Positions 55,537 to 64,000 of a stretch of 64,000 nt of DNA are shown piece after piece. This stretch comes from Chytridium lagenaria (Eukaryota; Chytridiomycota; Chytridiomycetes; Chytridiales; Chytridiaceae). The position numbers and the translations under genes were made by a program. The stretch lies in assembly GCA_025449115.1 (NCBI GenBank), contig JAHLKC010000017.1, forward strand, positions 124,001 through 188,000, in the 5' to 3' direction. The notes below the pieces were generated by a model. The model made no database searches and was not told where the DNA came from. It saw only the letters and a program-made list of their open reading frames with translations. The first letter of the stretch is position 1. The number at the start of each line of letters is the position of its first letter.

Positions 55537-57549
55537 ATGATGGCCTCAGACCTACCTTCTCCCATAGGATCCCCATCCTCTCCGTCTACTCCGCAGCTAC
55601 TAAATATCACTGGGATGCGTATAAGAACAACATCAACTTCTGCATCCACTGCCTCAGACTTGTTCGTTATCGTTATGGACCCATCCCCAACATCCACATC
55701 TACAAACACCCTGTACCATCTCCGCCAAAAGATCGCCACACGCCTTCAAGTACCAGAGCCCGATGTCAACCTCTTCCGCGTGGACGAGCCCCTCTCTATC
55801 ATGGACGATAGATGTAAACCGCATCAACTCATTAAAGACCTCAAAGCCATTCGTCGGGATCGACAAGTAGATGACATGATGTGGGGACGGAAAGCGACCG
55901 TCAAGGTATCTGTGGACGAAGACGACGAAGAAGAGGACGAAGAGTTAACGCTGCTCCCAGCAGATGTAACGAGATTGTTTGCTTGTACATGGATTTTGGA
56001 TCTTTTTGTACCTGTGACGGAATACTTGGGGGATACGGGGATGCCGTTCGGGATGTTGAAGGTGCTTGTGACGATTGGGAAGCAGCATATGCCGGGACGC
56101 AAGATGACGAGGGGGATGATGACGAGGAAAAAGATATTGTCGTTGCAGCAGGGGGATTTTAGGGATTTGGAGGAGTTGAGGCAGATAGAGACAGCAGCAG
56201 AGGTGCCTGTTGACGTATCAACCTACAAGGACTCTGCTTCGACTTTGTATTCTGAAACGTCTATACCTTCACAATCTACACCTTCTATACGTCCGGTTCC
56301 GCCTCGAAGGCTTCCTCCGTCTGCGGGTGGGAGCTTAAATGGAGATGGTCCTTCTACATCGAGCCCTCCTGCAACATTAAATGGATATCAAGCCCAACCA
56401 CAGCAAGCATATCCCTCTCCCGTAACGGTAAATAGTGCAGTAAAAGGCCCACCCGATGATTATTTTCGTGGAGCTTCACTTGATTCTATTGTGAACCCGT
56501 ACGGTTACACTCCCAACCTTCCCTGGACACCACCGGTCAAAACCAACACCACTGACCTTCGCCGCAACTTTACCCAAGCTCATCGCCCCTCTATCCGCCG
56601 TATGCACAGTCACGACCGTCTAAGCCTTGACGGCGGCAGCTCCCCTCAACCCATCTACGATACCGACTCTTTATCCACCATCCCACCCTCATCCACCCGT
56701 GTCATCCATCTCCCAGGTCTCGTCCTCGGAAAAGATCCGACAACCTCTACATTCATCATGATTGTTGAGGAAAACGCTTCAATGCCTTCCCTCCTGTTCC
56801 GTATCGCCGACCGTATCGGACACCCACGACGTCTCGTCCACCAAATCTGCCTTTTTGCTCCATCAACATCTTCCATCGCCCCCTCCATCTCCCCTTCCTC
56901 ATCGTCCTCCTCACAAACTTCCTCCCGTATATCCTGGAACATCAAGAAGAAAAAACCCATATACGAGCCCTACCTCCCACCTCCTATCACGATCGAAGGT
57001 CTCGATCTCTTTGACCAACGCCTCCAACCTGCTTCTCTCCTCCGCTCACTCTCAACCCTCTCCCCCTCCCTAACTCTCACCCCAACAGGTCACGTCGCTC
57101 AAACCGGCCACCCCGTCCTTCCCTCCTCAACCATCATGACTCACACCCCTCAAAGATTTTCAGCTTCCGCCATTCTCTCCTCCTCCTTTTCCCCTCAACG
57201 TCGTCACGGCGCCCGTCGAAACCTCCTCACCGCGCTCCCAGCCTCCCAATCCTTCACCTCCGTCATCCCCTCCGAGATCCCACGCATACCAACCATCACC
57301 GACGTTATTCCCGTGATGTTTCCGGGAATGATTGCGGTGCCGCCGTCGCTCGCTGTGGATCCTTCTGTTCCTGTCAGCGCGTTTTTCCCGAGAGTCAGGA
57401 GGGCGGAGGGGGTGGAGTGGGTTCCGACGAGTTTGAGGATTTTGGTGGTGGTGGATCCTGAGAGACGTGAGGTGGATTCTGGTGGAGGTGTGGAGTTGAT
57501 ACTGACGCCTCCCACGTTGGAGGGAGCGGGTTTACGTGCCGGAGTGTAG
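55537..57549 (+). CDS. Large protein with ubiquitin-like segments, function unknown
   Basis: One open frame of about 670 codons from the first ATG. An N-terminal segment (DLFVIVMDPS, LYHLRQKIATRLQVPEPDVN, LFRVDEPLSI) has the strand-helix-strand pattern of a ubiquitin-like header. A similar pattern recurs at ~400-450 (STFIMIVEENASMPSLLFRI, ADRIGHPRRLVHQICLFAP) and perhaps at the end (LRILVVVDPERREVD). Between these are disordered Ser/Pro/Gln regions. The header resembles that of the next plus-strand gene (58876), so the two are probably paralogues. A ubiquitin-like header followed by variable sequence recalls Crinkler-type proteins. I see no Crinkler C-terminal domain and do not claim one. Confidence 0.55.
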   Translation: MMASDLPSPIGSPSSPSTPQLLNITGMRIRTTSTSASTASDLFVIVMDPSPTSTSTNTLYHLRQKIATRLQVPEPDVNLFRVDEPLSIMDDRCKPHQLIKDLKAIRRDRQVDDMMWGRKATVKVSVDEDDEEEDEELTLLPADVTRLFACTWILDLFVPVTEYLGDTGMPFGMLKVLVTIGKQHMPGRKMTRGMMTRKKILSLQQGDFRDLEELRQIETAAEVPVDVSTYKDSASTLYSETSIPSQSTPSIRPVPPRRLPPSAGGSLNGDGPSTSSPPATLNGYQAQPQQAYPSPVTVNSAVKGPPDDYFRGASLDSIVNPYGYTPNLPWTPPVKTNTTDLRRNFTQAHRPSIRRMHSHDRLSLDGGSSPQPIYDTDSLSTIPPSSTRVIHLPGLVLGKDPTTSTFIMIVEENASMPSLLFRIADRIGHPRRLVHQICLFAPSTSSIAPSISPSSSSSSQTSSRISWNIKKKKPIYEPYLPPPITIEGLDLFDQRLQPASLLRSLSTLSPSLTLTPTGHVAQTGHPVLPSSTIMTHTPQRFSASAILSSSFSPQRRHGARRNLLTALPASQSFTSVIPSEIPRIPTITDVIPVMFPGMIAVPPSLAVDPSVPVSAFFPRVRRAEGVEWVPTSLRILVVVDPERREVDSGGGVELILTPPTLEGAGLRAGV

Positions 57550-58875
57550 TTCAGCGGGCTTTATGGTCGTGCCGCGAATCGGTGGGACGTCGGGTTTAAT
57601 ACGAAGTTTAAAGTTGACCTTTAATTAAGACTTGATATCCCTTAAATTTGATTTACGTTTAATTTTTCTTCTTTCTTGTTGAATTGCTTTTCAATCGTAG
57701 AACTTGTTTGTTCTTGTATCTTCTATGCGAATATATTTTGTCGCACTCAATATTTTGCAAGTTTATAGTTTGGCTATGCCTTGTGCGCGGTTTTTTTGTC
57801 TTATGGTCCCTGACCAGAAAGAGACTCCTTTTTTTTTACTACATATATTTTTATTGCGATAACCCTTATATGGTTCGGCTGGTTTGATGCGCATCAAGCT
57901 TCCTTGACTCCTTTGAGTTTGTTTTTTTATCAAAATCATTTCTTTTTGTAATTAAAATTATAAGTGTCTTGTTGAGAGCGACAGCCCCTCAGCTGGTAGG
58001 GTCTTTCCTTCAAGTGTCTTTCCGTACAAGTCATATGATCGCTGATTAAATCCACAAATTAGTGCAAATTCATGGATTGTTTCAGCTTTGTCCTTTCAGA
58101 ATTCCGTCGTCTTGATAAGTTTCTGAATGATGGCCTCTGTCTGGTATTTGGAGCAAATTTCGGATCTTATCCAGCGATACTGAACACTTTTTACTTCATA
58201 CCTTTCAAGCATTGAATCCTCATTGACGGCGTCAATAGACCCTGCCTCCTTCGTCGTGACGTCGTCCCTCCTTTAAAGTTTATTTTTCCGCGTGTTGAAC
58301 AACACCGCGGCTTGATGCTTGATTTCAATAATTTTTAATCCTGTTCAAATATGAAAGAGCTGATAAGCACCTTGTATACCGATCACCCGCCATTTTCATT
58401 TTCAGGGAAAACAACGCACGCCCATTTGGTGATTTGGTGCCATCGTTTTCAGGCGCCTAATTCAATCGCTTGATGGAACGAATAAATATTTATTATTATT
58501 ATTCTCCCTTCAGCCAGCTGAACTCAAGTGCCTTGGCCCATCCGACTTACTGGCTTCTCCACAAAAATAATTCACTGCCCGCAACGGAACTTTAGACGTC
58601 ACGCCCTCCTCGCTGTTGATCCACAAATCAAAAAAAGTTGTCTCCCTCTGCTTCTGTTGCGTGAAGAGACAACCCCGTCGTCACTTGTGTCGTTTCTGCT
58701 GGTGTGCGAAAATCAAGCTACAGGAAGCCGAAATCCTCACTGACTTACACCCCACCTATAATTTGAGAAGACTTCCCCCAACAGCAGATCTTCAAACCTT
58801 GTGGCGAATTTATTCAAGTACTCATACTTTGTAATTATCCATCAAGCTACAGACCAAAAAAGAAACTTTGCATTC
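57550..58875. other. 1.3-kb intergenic region
   Basis: AT-rich. A sequence at ~57.98 kb (CCCCTCAGCTGGTAGGG) resembles a tRNA A box, but no B box or cloverleaf follows. Short plus-strand frames at 58.5-58.85 kb are not supported. Nothing else seen. Confidence 0.5.
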
Positions 58876-59994
58876 ATGACTTCAGGAGGTGGGGTCCACG
58901 GCCAAGACGGCGCATCTCCACCCACAGAACTCCTCCGCATCATCTCCATTGTCTTAGGCGAATCACCCGAAACCGCCTTTTACAATCCTTATCGATGCCA
59001 GCTCCCCCATCTCTGTCCTCCGTCAACGTCTCTGCCACCGTCTAGGCGGTATCCCCGATTTCTCGTTAACCCTCTTCCGTCTCACCCCACATTCCACCCC
59101 AGTTTCTCAGACACTCGTCTCCAATATGCAGCGACAGCCTGTGCATTGGAGAAGCACGTTGGAGCACCACTGCCCGCCGCAATTTGGTGAGATTGGGAAA
59201 TGGATTGATCCAGGAAAAGTGCCAGAGATGTTTGGGGCGGATTTGGTGAAGGATCCATTTGAGTGTATCGGTAAAGTTTTGGGACATGCGAGGGTTTCGG
59301 AGGAATGGAAGAAGATGAGAAGACCTGTGAGAGAGGAGGACTGGGAGACAGTGGACGGGGGGTTGGATACGTTGCATGTGGTTGTCGTTTTAGAGAAGGA
59401 TCCAGGGTTGCCGCCTTCATACGAAGATCTCAAAGGTGAGGATTTTTACGTACACCCCGCGGTTAAACTTAATCCCTTGGCTTCCTTTTTCCCACTGCTC
59501 CCCCGTTGCCCTTTCTGCTTTCTTACTCCTTCCACACGCTAATCCTTTCCAAAAGACAAACCCACACTTACTATCTCAGACGACAAGAAGCAACTGCTTC
59601 AAACTCCCTGACATCGCCAACCTCGCCATCAAAAAACTCCTTGAAGACTTCGCCGCAAGCGCATCCCATGGCACATCGTCAAGTCGAGTCGCACCTCCCC
59701 GCATTAACTCTCGAAACGCCGTCGTACCCCCGCATATCCTCGGCACAAGCCCTTCAACCATGTCGAGGGAAAGAAGCGCTCGTAAGTGTCCTTTAAATAC
59801 TTTTGTCGGCTGAGTCCAAAAAAAAAAAAAAAAAAAAAAAAAGATGCCCATTTTTAAAAAACTCTAACCCAAACCTACTTTTAGCAATTCCGCCTTCGCG
59901 AGATGTCTCACTCACACCTCGACGGTACGCTCCACCGCATGCGCACTCGAGCGCTTCATCAACATTTTATTCACCTCCAATATCACGCCTATGA
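58876..59994 (+). CDS. Protein with ubiquitin-like header, paralogue of the 55.5-kb gene
   Basis: From ATG 58876: TELLRIISIVLGESPETAF, then, once one extra T in a T4 run is ignored, TILIDASSPISVLRQRLCHR and IPDFSLTLFRL, the same header pattern as the preceding gene. It continues GEIGKWIDPGKVPEMFGADL, ECIGKVLGHARVSEEWKKMR and LDTLHVVVVLEKDPGLPPS to a GTGAGG donor at ~59.43 kb. Exon 2 (KPTLTISDDKKQLLQ, frame slip, DIANLAIKKLLEDFAASASH) runs to a donor at ~59.77 kb. The last exon (IPPSRDVSLTPRRYAPPHAH) joins in frame and ends at 59994. The header plus the late ...LHVVVVLE strand is reminiscent of Crinkler headers; low confidence. Function unknown. Confidence 0.55.
59818..59842. repeat. A25 homopolymer in the last intron
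   Basis: An uninterrupted run of 25 A residues inside the last intron of the 58876-59994 gene. Confidence 0.95.
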
Positions 59995-62015
59995 CACGTT
60001 CGTTCGATATACACAAAAGCTCGTAGAATCCTATCCGTCATGTTTTATCTCCGTATACCTTGTGAAAAACGTGCTGGTCATGATTTTCAATATTTTTTCA
60101 TAGACTTTCCTTTTATAAGTCTTGAATCGTTATATACCATAATCTTTTTGGTGGGGCCTTATACTGTTTGATGCTGTCGTTTATTATAATACTTCTATGA
60201 AGATATTGAACATTCGTGCGGTGTTATTTACATGATTAATCGTAAGGAATTGTAATACAGTGCTAAGGAATATGTACCAGTGCGAAAACTTGCTGTGACT
60301 TGATATGCACAAAGGCTTTGTGGTCAAGCCGGGTCTTGCAGATAAGATCATGAGGCTTGATAGACCAATGGCTGCCTTCGGATTGTTGGAAGATGAATAT
60401 CGCTCGCTCTAGCCGCAGGCGTTTGTTCGAAAGTATCCACAATATACGAGTCAATAATGTTTTGAACATCGGGGAAGCCAAGTTCGTCACCCCAACACCC
60501 GTCCACGGTACAGCGCCGCAACTTGATCAGACGACACGGTCAAAGCAGCGTGAACGTGAGGTGATGAGTAAAGGACAAGGATGAAGGAGACGTAGGATGT
60601 GAAGATCATGTTTGATATAGGTGAGAGTACTAATATTGTTTTTGATGCCAAAAGGAAATCAGGCGATTGTCCTTTTTTAAGTACGCCGTACGCAACTTTA
60701 TTATGACGTTTGTTTTGAAGACAACAGTATACGCACTTCTTGACAGAACGGTTGTAGTTTGACCAACCATTTTAGTAAACAAGTATTTTCGACGAAAAAC
60801 AGGGACTGTGATCAACGAAAGCTGACGTTTATGTTTTTGAAAGTCGGTCTTTTATTAATGATTGGTACTGAAAAGAATCCAATAGACCCAAGTCTAAGTT
60901 TTAAAACAAAACATCGGACTGCAAGGGGTTTTCTTGAATCGTGATATTATGGCCAAACCCCGTCAATGTTAATCAAAACAGAATTAAAAGTATATTTCAA
61001 GTTTCATGACTTCAGATGCGGCATACAGCAAATGAAAATACAATTATTCACAGCCTTGTAATTAAAAATAGAACTAAGTCTACAGCTAGTGAGTGAGTGA
61101 GATCAGCCAAACATTCGCCAACCAACATCGAAGGATTTTCATGCATGAAGTTGCATAGGTTGCTGAAAGCTTAAGTTGATGGTCAGTCTTCAATGTGCTT
61201 GATTCTTATTTGAGTGGCTGCAATATAGTAACCTGCATATCAACTTTTTGATGTTGGAAGAGGAGGGATGGATTTGTCCGGCAACTAAAGACCAGTTTGC
61301 ATATTACAACAATAATTAAATGCGGGACCACCCTCTGAGTCTGCGGTTTTTATTGTAAATGTAATACCCGACCGTTTTATTTATTGAAATCATTTCTGAC
61401 GTAAAATAATCGATTCCATATAATTTTAGCTTCAAGTTTTATATCATCTGGCGTAACTATTTTATATTGACACGTAAATTAATAACTACCTTTTTAGTTA
61501 ACGCTGAAAATCAAACTTTAAAAAACTGTCTTTCTCCATATCCCGTAATTAATATTCCGGCGTATCTGTGCTTAGACCAACGACACCGTTGTTACTAACT
61601 CTAAACGCATCTCCAGCTCTTTGTTGTTTGGTTCAACTTCATCCGACAAGTTTGGTGGTGCCCAATCATTTTTGTGTATCGCGTCTGAGTTTCAAAAAGT
61701 ACCGTCATTTCAGGGGTAAGTGGAACTTGAAACGCTGTATGAAGGAGCATGAGGTCCGCAACATGTAGATTACGAACGAATCAATCAGTGGCTATGTGTA
61801 CGTCCCACCTCCTCGACGAATTCATCCCTCGTTTCATCGTCAAAAGATGCGCCAGATGATTGTTTTATTCATCAAAAACAATACGGGGAAAGGGGATTTG
61901 ACACCAATAACAACTGTTGCCACCGCGATGGTAATCACCGTAAAGTATAAAAGAACGACAACCCAACATCCTTCTTTCATTCTAACACATCCTTTCTCTG
62001 TAAAATATTATCATA
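59995..62015. other. 2-kb gene-poor region
   Basis: AT-rich with only short frames on either strand (for example 60263-60490 minus), none with recognisable content. Upstream of the next gene a TATAAAA lies at 61946-61952. Decayed mobile-element sequence cannot be excluded, but no terminal repeats or domains were seen. Confidence 0.45.
61946..61952 (+). promoter_or_regulatory. TATA box of the vWD-protein gene
   Basis: TATAAAA, 64-70 bases upstream of the ATG at 62016, a typical distance for a Pol II TATA box with a short 5' untranslated region. Confidence 0.5.
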
Positions 62016-63666
62016 ATGTTCAAACTCCTCGCAACAGCATCATTATTCGCCACTGCAGTCGTCGCAGGTGGTGGGAAGAACGGCAAAGGTGGCGATCACC
62101 ACCACAAAGTCAACGGCGATGGCATGCCCCAGCACCCATCGCAATGCCAGCCCCAGCTCCTTCCCGGGCTCCCATGCCCCCCGCTCCCATGCCCCCCACC
62201 ACGTCATCTGGCGACAAGATCATTTTCGATAAAAAGGATCTCACCATTGAAGACTCCACCCTCGGCGCCGAGCTTTCCGTCCGTCTCTCCGAACCTCCCT
62301 CCGACGTCGCGACCGTTTACCTCGAAGTCCCCGGTCTCCAAATCACCAACTGCGCCCTCAAGTTCAACAAGGACAACTGGAAAAACCCTCAAAAGGTCCG
62401 CGTGATCTCGGGTGGTGTTGCGGAGTCACAAAGTACTCTTTGAACGCTCAAGTGTTTTCGCCAAACTCTGGCGTTCATCTTGCCAAAAAGTCTATTGAGG
62501 TGACTCGAAGGGCTTTGCCGCCGGCTCGCTGTCAATCAAGCGGTGACCCGCATTACCGTACTTTTGATGGAAAGTACTACAGTGCTCAGGGAAGGGGTGT
62601 TTACTACCTCGTCAAGAGCCCTTCCCTCATCGTTCAGGCTGACCAGATGGCTGTGAGTATTCTCTTGCTTTGTTTTACCACTATCTTATAATGACGAATT
62701 CTGACTCTTTATAAAATAGTGTGGAAAACGTGCCTCCTGCAACAAGGCTGTCGCCATCCAATTCGGTCCCTCCGTCATCACCATCACCGCCGCAAAGAAG
62801 AGCCGCAAAGCCCTTCAAATGAACCTCCTCTCCAAAGGCTGCGACAACCTCAAGATCAACGCCAACAAGGACAAGAGTCAATACCAAGTCCGCGCCGCCG
62901 ACGGAACCCTCGTCACTGTCCGTATCCGCCCTTACAAAAAGTCTACATGTAAACATCTCCATCAACGTCAACGGCTACCAATCCTCAAAGACCGACGGTC
63001 TCTGCGGCAACTACAACGGAAAGCCCGAAGATGATGTGATGAAATGGGAAAACTACAAAGGTGTCCAACAAGGAAAACATCTTTTACAGCGGAAAGGGTC
63101 TCGACATCAAACTCCCCGTTCCCCCTGTTTCCTCCGTCTGCAAAATCCCTGACCTTGGTTCTCCCGCTCCCCCTTCCACCGGCGTCAACACCGACTGCGA
63201 AGCCGTCCCCGGTTGGAGCCCCATCACCGTCAACGTCCCCTCCCCAACGGCCATCCAAGATTTCATCGACTCCACCGTCGACTTTGCCGCCGAAAAAGTC
63301 GAAGAAGCCTTGAAGAAGCCGTCCCCGCGAACCTCGCAGCCAATTTCTGCGCCTCCATTGCAACCCTCGACAGTTTCTGCGCAAAGATCATTGACTTGGA
63401 TTTCTTTGTTGGAGCCTGTTCCGCCGATCTTGCCAACACGGGTGACACCACGGTCGTGACGAACGCACAGTTGAGCTACTTGTCGGCTTGTAGCTCAAGT
63501 TGTATGTTTAGGGCGGGTTTCGCGGTTGGCAATGACTCCAAGGTGTTTGCGGACAAGGCTGCGGAGATTGATGCAAAGATTGCGCAGGTAACAGTCAACC
63601 TGCTATGGCGCTCCTTCGGCCTCTGATATGGCCAAGATTGCTCAGGTTAACGCTGGATGGAAGTAA
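62016..63666 (+). CDS. Secreted protein with von Willebrand factor type D domain
   Basis: Signal peptide MFKLLATASLFATAVVAGG, then a His/Gly/Pro-Ala-Met-rich linker (APAPSRAPMPPAPMPP). A beta-rich segment follows (KIIFDKKDLTIEDSTLGAEL, VATVYLEVPGLQITNCALKF). Then the vWD domain: CQSSGDPHYRTFDGKYYSAQ, RGVYYLVKSPSLIVQADQMA, intron at ~62.65-62.72 kb, CGKRASCNKAVAIQFGPSVI, TVRIRPYK and DGLCGNYNGKPEDDV. A Cys-containing C-terminal region (NFCASIATLDSFCAKIIDLD, LSYLSACSSSCMFRAGFAVG) ends, after a last intron that joins IAQ to VNAGWK, at TAA 63664-63666. vWD domains multimerise in mucins and act in adhesion; an extracellular matrix or adhesion role is inferred. One-base slips occur at a C4 run (~62.13 kb), near 62.43, 62.95, 63.06 and 63.32 kb. 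Confidence 0.78.
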
Positions 63667-64000
63667 AGTCATATCGGCTCTCGCACATTTCTCTGTATTT
63701 TCATTTCTCGGTCCCTGCACTTTATTCTCCTCACTGTTTTATCGCACCCCATGTGTTTAGTCTTTTCTCTGTTTATGCACTTTTCATTTTTGGACTTTTT
63801 AGCACTCGTTTCTTTTATGAAATGCAGATCGCATTGTAATATTGCCTTGAAAAATATGTAAAATAAGAAACATAGTCTTCTTAATCCCACCATTATTTTT
63901 TCGTTCCTCTAATACCTATGTTGTTGAGCTCCATTATATGTTAATCTAAACGATAGCTAATTGCCTTTTTCTTTGAAGCTCAAACTCGCGTGGATTTTTT
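63667..64000. other. No gene recognised at right edge
   Basis: T-rich sequence that probably includes the 3' untranslated region of the vWD-protein gene. Short frames on both strands have no recognisable content. Confidence 0.45.

Noticed and set aside
57975..58060. tRNA-like A box (CCCCTCAGCTGGTAGGG)
   Set aside because: No GGTTCGA-type B box follows at the right distance, and no acceptor stem or cloverleaf can be drawn.
60263..60490. 75-codon minus-strand ORF as a gene
   Set aside because: Isolated, without recognisable motif, splice partner or promoter. Overlapping plus-strand text is equally weak.

Overview
This window looks like nuclear DNA of an early-diverging, probably zoosporic (chytrid-like) fungus. 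The evidence is an Opi1-family repressor (a fungus-specific family), a class C (GABA-B-like) seven-helix receptor of a kind kept in early-diverging fungi and absent from familiar Dikarya, a DD3-3-like secreted protein otherwise best known from Dictyostelium, and many short GT-AG introns. The lineage is an inference; no rRNA or mitochondrial sequence is present to fix it.

Layout. 0.35-8.3 kb, minus strand: uracil-DNA glycosylase, an SR-rich protein and a Topors-like RING protein. 8.4-10.3 kb, plus: an F-box-like protein, followed on the minus strand by a small structured RNA gene. 11-19.8 kb, minus: DD3-3-like protein, a small secreted two-domain protein and the Opi1-like repressor. 20.9-26 kb, plus: a receptor with BMP/PnrA-like, Kelch and 7TM parts. 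26.5-35.7 kb, minus: three head-to-tail paralogues with a PB1-like domain, a TIR domain and four ~70-residue repeats. 36.4 kb, plus: a second copy of the structured RNA. 36.7-53.4 kb: MSH5, APC11, the CYM1/PreP protease, inositol monophosphatase, a long coiled-coil protein, an unknown protein and ATG5. 53.5-60 kb, plus: a PINX1-type G-patch protein and two proteins with a ubiquitin-like N-terminus. 62-63.7 kb, plus: a secreted von Willebrand type D protein. Three divergent gene pairs share short intergenic spacers (8.30-8.40, 40.35-40.56 and 53.39-53.46 kb).

Two items stand out. (1) Two dispersed ~75-nt sequences (10.45-10.52 kb minus, 36.42-36.50 kb plus) fold into the same two-stem structure. 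They are supported by four compensatory base-pair changes and three G.U wobbles, share an upstream PSE-like block and a TATA-like box at matching spacing, and end near a T-run. They resemble Y RNA/stem-bulge RNA. (2) The PB1-TIR-repeat array is an expanded TIR family in a fungus, with an architecture I do not recognise.

Many conserved genes (ATG5, CYM1, PINX1, DD3-3-like, the receptor, the TIR copies) carry isolated one-base frame breaks, often in homopolymers. The simplest reading is an assembly with residual indels, so frame breaks here are not good evidence for pseudogenes. Gene spans below are given from start to stop codon and include introns.
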